A stretch of 10,699 nucleotides of DNA from DATJMJ01 sp035508795 (GTDB lineage Bacteria > Actinomycetota > Acidimicrobiia > Acidimicrobiales > Palsa-688), in NCBI GenBank assembly GCA_035508795.1, contig DATJMJ010000040.1, positions 1 through 10,699 on the forward strand. Reading direction: 5' to 3'. Positions 6,145-10,699 of this stretch are shown here, one piece after another; positions within the stretch are counted from its first letter, which is position 1, and each line of letters begins with the position of its first letter. The notes beneath the pieces were generated by a model. That model was not told where the DNA came from. It saw nothing but the letters and a program-made list of their open reading frames with translations, and searched no databases. The position numbers were made by a program, and so were the translations under genes.

Positions 6145-6993
6145 ATGGCAGACCTTGCTCCCGACAGCAACGCCAGCACGCCCGAGGACCGTCTGGCGTT
6201 CACGACGCGGTACGAGGGTAGGCAGGGTTCGAATGGCTCTGGCTCCTGGCCGGGTGCCACCATCTCCCACGGCGAAGCGCTCCAGAGCGGGACCGATCGG
6301 AGCGAGGCGGTGTGGCCCGGACAAGCCCCCGCCTGGCCGGGACGGCAAAATGCCTGGGCGCCGCAGCCGGCATGGGTGACCCCTTTCCCGGCCGGGCAGG
6401 CGCGGCGGTTGCACCCCGCCGCAATCGCCGTGGCCGTGGTGGCCGCCGTACTTGTCGTCCTCGTCATGTTCGCCGTGGCCATACCGACCTTCCTGGCGGC
6501 CCGGTCGGTAAGTGGGGCGGCCTGGTTCAATGGCGGAGCCCCGTCGGGCTGGGTGCCGACGACCGTCAACGGGCTTGCCAGCGACGAGGTCCTCGAAGCT
6601 GCCTGGAAAACGCCGGGGGCGACCGTCGACGGTTTCTATCCCTGCGTCTACGTGGTCCGGGTCGAGATGGCCGGGAGCGCCGGGGTGAGCACCGGCACGT
6701 GGTTCGCCGGGCTCGCCTCCGAGGCCGCCTCGCGTGGGTGGCAGTCCCAGCAGGTGGTGCTCTCGGACGGCGCTCCCGCCCTTTCGGTCTACATCGCTTG
6801 GGGCGCGGGCGAGGACCGCACGGCCAGCAACATCCCGATCAGCGAGTACGAGCTTTATGCGAGGCATGGCACCGGGTATTACCGCGTCACTTTCATGACG
6901 CCCGTCCAGGGGTACACATCAGAAATAACGGGTGTCCAGAACGAAATCGACCAGTTCAGAGGCGATCCCGTCGGAGCGTCGAACCTAGGGTGA
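6145..6993 (+). CDS. Single-pass membrane protein of unknown function with Pro/Trp/Gly-rich N-terminus
   Basis: I do not recognise this 282-residue protein. Residues 1-90 are hydrophilic and rich in Pro, Gly, Ser and Trp, with repeated AW/PxW motifs between about 57 and 77. A single hydrophobic segment spans about 91-117. About 165 residues follow with a folded-domain look (alternating hydrophobic strands, Trp, Tyr, one Cys in YPCVYVV). With no signal peptide and an Arg-Arg pair before the segment, the N-terminus is probably cytoplasmic and the C-terminal domain outside. The end of the segment, AVAIPTFLAARS (110-121), resembles the pilin/pseudopilin helix, but the prepilin cleavage motif is absent. 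The start at 6145 has AGAGGGG 3 nt upstream; the in-frame ATG at 6094 has no ribosome site. The gene is 15 nt upstream of the NfeD-like gene and in the same frame, suggesting co-transcription with the flotillin unit. Confidence 0.75.
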   Translation: MADLAPDSNASTPEDRLAFTTRYEGRQGSNGSGSWPGATISHGEALQSGTDRSEAVWPGQAPAWPGRQNAWAPQPAWVTPFPAGQARRLHPAAIAVAVVAAVLVVLVMFAVAIPTFLAARSVSGAAWFNGGAPSGWVPTTVNGLASDEVLEAAWKTPGATVDGFYPCVYVVRVEMAGSAGVSTGTWFAGLASEAASRGWQSQQVVLSDGAPALSVYIAWGAGEDRTASNIPISEYELYARHGTGYYRVTFMTPVQGYTSEITGVQNEIDQFRGDPVGASNLG

Positions 6994-7008
6994 GCCCGGC
7001 GGCCACGG
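6994..7008 (+). other. Short gap between membrane-protein and NfeD-like genes, same frame
   Basis: Only 15 nt separate the TGA at 6991-6993 from the ATG at 7009, and both genes use the same frame. The gap has no terminator or clear promoter and only a weak GGCGG, consistent with one transcript. Confidence 0.4.
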
Positions 7009-7281
7009 ATGGGCACGCTGGGCAAACTAGAGCCCTGGTTGCGCGGGCCGCTCACGACGGCATTGGACGCCGCCCAACCGGGCCACCTTCCCGGAGGGCC
7101 TACTATCGCCAGTGTGGGCGAAGACAGCCCTGAGCTCCCGCTGGTCGGCCGCGTGGCGCGGGTGACCGTGCCGATACCCGCCGGCGGGCCGGGTGAGGTC
7201 GTCCTCTCCATCCGGGGTGGTACGGAACGTTTCGCCGCCTGGTGCGACGAAGTCGTCACGGCGCATTTGTCGTCCCCGTGA
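7009..7281 (+). CDS. NfeD-like OB-fold protein, apparently cut short at the C-terminus
   Basis: The 90-residue product contains an OB-fold stretch of the type found beside flotillins: LPLVGRVARVTVPIPAGGPG, then GEVVLSIRGGTERFAAWCDE at about 61-81 (shown as GEVVLSIRGGTERF). NfeD-type partners usually pair with SPFH proteins in membrane organisation. Family members normally continue past the DE with two more strands; here only VVTAHLSSP follows, and the flotillin-like sequence begins in another frame at about 7260. No membrane segment is seen in the first 45 residues, unlike most NfeD proteins. The start is weakly supported (poor ribosome site at ATG 7009). The stop at 7279-7281 overlaps a flotillin-frame GTG in a GTGA. 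It may be a truncated remnant of a longer gene; recognition of the domain is from memory of the pattern. Confidence 0.6.
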   Translation: MGTLGKLEPWLRGPLTTALDAAQPGHLPGGPTIASVGEDSPELPLVGRVARVTVPIPAGGPGEVVLSIRGGTERFAAWCDEVVTAHLSSP

Positions 7282-8555
7282 AACAAAAAGCGCGCCTTCT
7301 TTCTCTGGCGCTGAGAGAGGCAGAACTGCTCGAGGAGTGCGTCACCACGCAGGGCATTCCCCTCAAGGTGAGGGCGGTCGCCGTGTTCAAGATCGGCGAC
7401 GACCCGGTGTCGATCGCCAATGCCGCACGGCGCTTCTTGGCCGAACAAAACCGCATGGAAGAACTGTGCGGCCGGATCTTTGCGGGCCACCTGAGGTCGA
7501 TCGTGGGGAGCCTGACGGTAGAAGAGATAATCCGCGAGCGCGACAAGGTGGCTCAAGAGGTTAAGGACGGTAGCCATCCCGAAATGGAGAAGTTGGGGAT
7601 CGTGGTGGACGGGCTGCAGATCCAGGAAATAGAGGACCCGACCGGGTACATCGCCAACCTCGCAGCGCCTCATGCTGCTGCTGTCGCGTCGGCGGCCCGT
7701 ATCGCGGCGGCCGAACGCGACCAGGAGGCGGCAGAAAAAGAACAGAAGGCGGCCCGCGCCAAGGCACAGTTCGCTCAGGAGACGGCGGTATTGCAGGCCA
7801 ACATCCAGGCGAACGTCCAGGAGACCGAGGCAAAGGCTGCACAGGCCGGCCCTCTGGCCGACGCCAAGGCACAACAAGACGTCATAGCAGAGCAGACCGC
7901 GCTCGCCGAGCGTGAAGCAGCCCTGACCGACAAGAAGCTCGAGTCACAGGTCCGACGACCCGCCGATGCCGAGGCTTACAAGCAACGCACTCTCGCAGAG
8001 GCGGCCCGGGACGCCATGATGCACAACACCGAAGGTGAGGCCTTTCGCCAACGTAAGTTGGCCGAGGCGAGCCGGGACACGACGTTGCTCAACACCGAAG
8101 CAGAGGCGGCCCGCAAGCGCGAGCTCGCCAAGGCCGATGCCGAGGCGCAGCGCGCGACGGCGCACGGGGCGGCCGATGCCCACAAGGCTGAGGCCGATGC
8201 CGACGCGTTTGCGCAACGCACGATCGCTTCAGCCGAGGCGGATGCCATCAACGCCCGGGCAGCTGCACTTTCGGGGGACAACCAGCCGCTGATCGCCGCG
8301 AACAAGCTCGTCGAGATGCTGCCGGCGCTCGTCACAGCGGCGGCCGGGGGGATCTCGGGGTCGAACCTCACCATCCTCAACGGTTCGCAGGGGGTCAACG
8401 AGATGGCCGTCGGCCTGGCCGCCCAGGGCTTGTCGATCCTCGAGGCACTGCGGCACAGCATGGCCCGGCCGGCAGCACCGGCAACCAATGGGCAGGCCGC
8501 CACTACGGCGAAAGACGATGGGGGCGCCAGCGGGGTGTGGCAGGGCCAGCCCTAA
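7242..8555 (+). CDS. Flotillin-family (SPFH/Band 7) protein lacking its N-terminal membrane anchor
   Basis: Flotillins scaffold membrane microdomains. Numbered from GTG 7242 (437 residues), the family match begins at G7: GAFVVPV, then SLALREAELLEECVTTQGIP, the FKIGDDP motif, AARRFL, AGHLRSIVGSLTVEEIIRERD and QIQEIEDPTGYIANL to about 140 complete the visible SPFH domain. Residues about 145-365 are an Ala/Glu/Gln/Lys-rich coiled coil including AGPLADAKAQQ and RRPADAEAYKQR, with a 22-residue repeat. A C-terminal flotillin segment (NKLVEMLPALV, LNGSQG) and a disordered tail follow. Full-length relatives begin with a hydrophobic anchor and about 50 more residues, all missing. The first codons overlap the NfeD-like gene. 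Neither GTG 7242 nor GTG 7278 has a ribosome site, but GTG 7278 overlaps the upstream stop (GTGA), so reinitiation there giving 425 residues is plausible. The protein would be soluble unless acylated or held by partners. Confidence 0.88.
   Translation: MRRSRHGAFVVPVKQKARLLSLALREAELLEECVTTQGIPLKVRAVAVFKIGDDPVSIANAARRFLAEQNRMEELCGRIFAGHLRSIVGSLTVEEIIRERDKVAQEVKDGSHPEMEKLGIVVDGLQIQEIEDPTGYIANLAAPHAAAVASAARIAAAERDQEAAEKEQKAARAKAQFAQETAVLQANIQANVQETEAKAAQAGPLADAKAQQDVIAEQTALAEREAALTDKKLESQVRRPADAEAYKQRTLAEAARDAMMHNTEGEAFRQRKLAEASRDTTLLNTEAEAARKRELAKADAEAQRATAHGAADAHKAEADADAFAQRTIASAEADAINARAAALSGDNQPLIAANKLVEMLPALVTAAAGGISGSNLTILNGSQGVNEMAVGLAAQGLSILEALRHSMARPAAPATNGQAATTAKDDGGASGVWQGQP
7971..8168 (+). 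repeat. Three in-frame 66-nt repeats in the flotillin coiled coil
   Basis: Units at 7971-8036 and 8037-8102 encode EAYKQRTLAEAARDAMMHNT.. and EAFRQRKLAEASRDTTLLNT.., which agree at most positions. A third, more divergent unit (EAARKRELAKADAEAQ..) occupies 8103-8168. A 22-residue period equals two 11-residue (hendecad) turns, which fits an extended helical rod. Confidence 0.6.
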
Positions 8556-8750
8556 GCGGGGCCCGCCTTCGGGGGACCGCGTGTGGCCACCAGCACCGCT
8601 CGCCGATCAAGCAGACAAGAGCGGGGAGGGGCATTTGCCAGGCTTCGGGACCGCTCCTCTCGGGGTAACTCTGGCAACGTATGGCGGCTAGGGAATGAGC
8701 CTGTACCAGGTCGGGGCGACCCCCTCTCAAGGGGGCGAGAGCGGAGCACG
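8556..8750. other. Structured gap between convergent flotillin and oxidoreductase genes
   Basis: No convincing gene is present in these 195 bases. It holds several inverted repeats: TTGCCAG (8635-8641) with CTGGCAA (8671-8677), GGTCG/CGACC (8709-8713/8717-8721), CCCCC/GGGGG (8720-8724/8731-8735) and CTCTC/GAGAG (8724-8728/8737-8741). The last three overlap and cannot all form at once. Likely role is transcription end for both genes, but a small RNA is not excluded. Confidence 0.4.
8720..8735 (-). terminator. Candidate terminator hairpin after the LLM oxidoreductase
   Basis: CCCCC (8720-8724) and GGGGG (8731-8735) form a 5-bp stem with a 6-nt loop, 15 nt beyond the stop codon of the minus-strand gene ending at 8751. 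There is no U-run. It could serve both convergent genes. Confidence 0.3.
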
Positions 8751-9668
8751 CTAGGTACCGCGTAGTAACCGGCGCACTTGGCCGAGCAGTGGCCAGGATT
8801 CGGACCAGGGCAGGACATTGCTGACGAGGCAGAAACGGACTGCACCCGCGTCAACGTAGCGAGCGAGCTCGTCGGCCACCTGCCCGGGGGTGCCGCCGAT
8901 GGCCAGTTCTTCTGCACGCTGCGTAGGCACGCCGTAAAGCTCCTGCATGGCAGAGGCGCTCTGGGCAACAAGCTCGGTAGAAGGAGCGCTGCCGGCGGCG
9001 ATGTGGAGCACGAGGCCGGCGGGAGGGCACGGGCGGTTGCGCTCTTCCGCCAGCTGGCGTAAATGGCCCAAAGACGCCCGGAACTCATCGGGTGTCTGAA
9101 AACCTGACAACCAACCGTCCCCGAACCGGGCGGCACGCCGGAGTGCCGCCGGGGAAGTCCCCCCGACCCATACTGGAGGGACGGGCAGCGAGGTGCCGAG
9201 CAGCAGAGCTTGACGGCTTACGGGCGCACCCACACCTTCGCCCTCGCTCTCACCCTTGCGCGCCGCGGCCAGGACGCTCAGGAACTCGTCGGTCCGCTCA
9301 CGCTGGCCCTCGCGCGTGAAACCTGCGAGGCCGTACTCCTGCTCACCGGCGGCCCCGAGCGCTACTCCGAGTTGAAGGCGGCCACGGGCAACGAGCTGCA
9401 ATGTGGCGACCTGCCTGAGCGCCCAGGTGAGGTTGCGCAGCGAGGGTACGAACACTGCTGAGCCGACTTCGATCGTCTCCGTCGCGGCCGCGGCCGCGGC
9501 CAGAACGCATGCAAGGTCGAGTACCGCAGCATCCCCGTGGGCGAGATGGTCCTCAGCCCAGATGCAGTCGAGTCCCGCCGTCTCGGCTTCCCGGGCCAAG
9601 CCGGGTATGTCGGGTAGCGCCATGCCCGCGGGTAACGGGCTCGGTACCACCACACCAACGTTGACCAT
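8751..9668 (-). CDS. LLM-class (luciferase-like) oxidoreductase, probably F420-dependent
   Basis: This 305-residue soluble enzyme has the bacterial luciferase-like TIM-barrel pattern. It opens with VNVGVVVPSPLPAG, then LAREAETAGLDCIWAEDHL at about 24-42, TETIEVGSAVFVPSLRNLTWALRQVATL around 63-90, GRLQLGVALG at 96-105 and PPVWVGGTSPAALRRAARFGDGWLSG at 164-189. A C-terminal GTPGQVADELARYVDAGAVRF block (259-279) is typical of actinobacterial F420 members. Such enzymes use reduced F420 (or FMN) to reduce or hydroxylate varied substrates; none can be named here. The start chosen is ATG 9668, 8 nt after AAGGA. ATG 9677 is crowded by the ribosome site, and a longer reading from 9848 adds about 60 residues unlike the family. 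It is one of two minus-strand genes at the right end, both cofactor-binding redox types. Confidence 0.93.
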   Translation of the reverse strand: MVNVGVVVPSPLPAGMALPDIPGLAREAETAGLDCIWAEDHLAHGDAAVLDLACVLAAAAAATETIEVGSAVFVPSLRNLTWALRQVATLQLVARGRLQLGVALGAAGEQEYGLAGFTREGQRERTDEFLSVLAAARKGESEGEGVGAPVSRQALLLGTSLPVPPVWVGGTSPAALRRAARFGDGWLSGFQTPDEFRASLGHLRQLAEERNRPCPPAGLVLHIAAGSAPSTELVAQSASAMQELYGVPTQRAEELAIGGTPGQVADELARYVDAGAVRFCLVSNVLPWSESWPLLGQVRRLLRGT

Positions 9669-9988
9669 TGGGCCCATCCTTCCGGCCGCTGCGTCGCCAC
9701 GCTTTGGCCGTCCCAGCCTGTCACGAGGGTGCGACGATGCAAATAGGTGGCACGTGCGGCCGGCAGCACGCTCCTCTGCGGGCTCCTGGCGGCGACCTCC
9801 CGGCCATGTGCCAGTGGCAGGTACCCGCCGTCTGGCCGACCAAGTCAACCGAGAGTGGGTCGACCGCTATTACACGTTCAAGCGCGCCCGGGCATAAGCA
9901 CGATGTCCAGCACCGCGCTCACGGTTGTGCTCGTGCTCGTTCTCGTTGGCCCGAACGGTCCAAAAAATGCTTGGGTAAACGAAGCGGC
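9669..9988. other. 320-bp gap between the two minus-strand redox genes
   Basis: I see no convincing gene or RNA here. It contains a three-copy 6-nt repeat (GTGCTC GTGCTC GTTCTC, 9927-9944), a short inverted repeat TGCCA/TGGCA (9809-9819), the palindrome GGTCGACC, and a T6 run on the minus strand. TTGACT on the minus strand near 9846 could be a -35 element for the oxidoreductase, but no well-placed -10 follows. Confidence 0.4.
9962..9985 (-). terminator. Weak intrinsic terminator after the split-barrel protein gene
   Basis: Downstream of the stop at 9989 the minus strand has GCTT (9985-9982), a 9-nt loop and AAGC (9972-9969), then A and T6 (9967-9962) after two bases. The U-run is good but the stem is only 4 bp, so this is tentative. 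Confidence 0.3.
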
Positions 9989-10588
9989 TCAGGTGGATGG
10001 GAGGGGTTGGAGCAGCCGGCGGACATGCTGTTTGCGTCCCAGGCTGGTGGGGCTCGTGGCAGGGCGTATGTATTCGGTGCCTTCTGGCCAACGCGCCACG
10101 TGCTGCCCGTGGGTCTTGGGGTCGTACCCGATCTGCGTTACATCAAAGATATCCACTGCAAACAGGGTGAATTGGCCGACGACTGGTTGCCAACCGAGTT
10201 GAGCGGCAACCTTGGACGCGTAGCGCTCGTGCACGGCGGGATCGGTGACCAGGCGGGCCCTCCCCCGGACCTTGATCTCTATCGCCGGTTCGGGCCCGGT
10301 GATAATGCTGTTGAGGGAGATCCGCGGATCCCGCGACAGGTCGAGAGCCTTGGTCGATGTGCGCATCATCGATAACCAGAGATCGCCGTCCATTACCAGG
10401 GGCTCGACGCCGCTGATGCGAGCTGTCCCGTCGCGTCTCGCGGTCCCGATGAGCAGGACACCCGGCCCGATCAGCTTCTCTTCCGCGAGAGCGGCAAGCG
10501 TGGGCTCTTGAGCGGCCAAATCCGACCAGCGGAGTGTTGGCCCGCCCTCTAGCCCCGTGACTGTGCCGTTGTTTGGGTCGCTCGGCAT
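9989..10588 (-). CDS. Pyridoxamine 5'-phosphate oxidase-like split-barrel protein (FMN or F420 binding)
   Basis: The 199-residue protein shows the split beta-barrel pattern: GVLLIGTARRDGTARISGVEP at about 43-63, DGDLWLSMMRTSTKALDLSRDPR at 67-89, and the later strands IEIKVRGRARLVTDP and FTLFAVDIFDVTQIGYDP. The RxDGTxR and STKALDL signatures fit the actinobacterial group related to the FDOR enzymes, which bind F420 or FMN; catalytic activity is not proven. After WPEGTEYIRP the last 25 residues look unstructured. ATG 10588 has no clear ribosome site, whereas an in-frame TTG at 10612 is 6 nt after AGGTGA (10624-10619) and would add 8 residues; either may be right. It lies on the same strand as the LLM oxidoreductase but 320 bp upstream, so co-transcription is uncertain. 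Confidence 0.9.
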   Translation of the reverse strand: MPSDPNNGTVTGLEGGPTLRWSDLAAQEPTLAALAEEKLIGPGVLLIGTARRDGTARISGVEPLVMDGDLWLSMMRTSTKALDLSRDPRISLNSIITGPEPAIEIKVRGRARLVTDPAVHERYASKVAAQLGWQPVVGQFTLFAVDIFDVTQIGYDPKTHGQHVARWPEGTEYIRPATSPTSLGRKQHVRRLLQPLPST

Positions 10589-10677
10589 GAGCTTCAGCGT
10601 AGGGACCGGCAAGGACGGTCACCTGACGTCGTCGCCCCGTCGCTTTGTGCCTGGGAAATCACGGGGGCGCGCACAGA

Positions 10678-10689
10678 ACTCTTAAGAGT
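10678..10689. promoter_or_regulatory. Perfect 12-bp palindrome upstream of the split-barrel gene
   Basis: ACTCTTAAGAGT is fully self-complementary and A/T-centred in a GC-rich setting. It lies about 66-90 nt upstream of the possible starts of the minus-strand gene, a usual place for a dimeric repressor site. The window ends 10 bases later, so its partner promoter cannot be seen in full. Confidence 0.35.
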
Positions 10690-10699
10690 GATCCGCAAC

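Noticed and set aside
6010..6867. Long minus-strand open frame (285 codons) opposite the unknown membrane protein
   Set aside because: Its translation is Arg/Gly/Pro-rich with no hydrophobic pattern, typical of antisense frames in GC-rich DNA; the plus-strand frame has a good ribosome site and a clear membrane segment.
6879..7877. Minus-strand open frame (332 codons) opposite the NfeD-like and flotillin genes
   Set aside because: The plus-strand frame matches flotillin strongly over this span; the antisense frame has no family signature.
8556..8750. A known riboswitch, SRP RNA, tmRNA or tRNA in the flotillin/oxidoreductase gap
   Set aside because: I compared by eye with conserved cores such as cobalamin, ydaO and SRP motifs and found no match; only generic hairpins remain.
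9486..9501. GC-rich 6-nt repeat (GCGGCC-like) in the oxidoreductase gene
   Set aside because: It only encodes a run of alanines within a helix of the LLM protein and is ordinary for GC-rich coding DNA.
9669..9848. N-terminal extension of the LLM oxidoreductase to 9848
   Set aside because: The extra residues are Arg/Pro/Gly-rich and outside the family pattern; AAGGA 8 nt before ATG 9668 supports the shorter form.
9668..10375. Plus-strand open frame (235 codons) over the right-end gap
   Set aside because: Most of it is antisense to the split-barrel gene, and the part in the gap shows no motif or ribosome site.
1..10699. CRISPR array, insertion sequence or phage genes
   Set aside because: No regularly spaced direct repeats, transposase motifs, terminal inverted repeats with target duplications, or phage structural genes were seen on either strand.

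Overview
The window is GC-rich chromosomal DNA with many GTG starts, a CUT1-type sugar transporter that lacks its own ATPase, a luciferase-like monooxygenase of the F420-associated type, a split-barrel flavin/F420 protein and an actinobacterial-style flotillin. Together these point to a high-GC actinobacterium (class not resolvable from the sequence). I see no tRNA, rRNA, CRISPR array, transposase or phage gene, and base composition looks even, so this reads as ordinary chromosome rather than an obvious island.

Layout. (1) Positions 1-4919 form a divergent oligosaccharide-use locus. A cytoplasmic family 3 glycoside hydrolase runs leftward off the window edge (minus strand, 1575 to 1). A substrate-binding lipoprotein/secreted protein and two membrane permeases run rightward (1695-4919), tightly coupled, behind a very good sigma70-type promoter (TTGACA, 17 nt, TATGCT). 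The transporter would import a beta-linked oligosaccharide, probably xylo- or gluco-, and the hydrolase would split it inside the cell. The ATPase is not here; in actinobacteria a shared MsiK-type ATPase encoded elsewhere usually serves such transporters. A perfect 13-bp GC-rich hairpin sits just after the binding-protein gene and may set its expression above that of the permeases.

(2) A DHH/DHHA1 phosphoesterase (minus, about 6000-5068) converges on the transporter operon. (3) Divergent from it, three plus-strand genes run 6145-8555: a single-pass membrane protein of unknown function, a short NfeD-like OB-fold protein, and a flotillin. The flotillin matches its family from mid-SPFH domain onward but lacks the membrane anchor. 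The NfeD-like protein loses its last strands at the same spot (about 7252-7262), so the two genes look joined by a deletion of a few hundred bases. This is the most unusual thing in the window.

(4) The right end has two minus-strand genes, a luciferase-like (LLM) oxidoreductase (9668-8751) and a pyridoxamine-phosphate-oxidase-like split-barrel protein (10588-9989), separated by about 320 bp with no convincing gene. I do not see a clearly new multi-gene defence or biosynthetic system. The candidates worth following are the anchorless flotillin unit and the structured RNA elements of the sugar operon.
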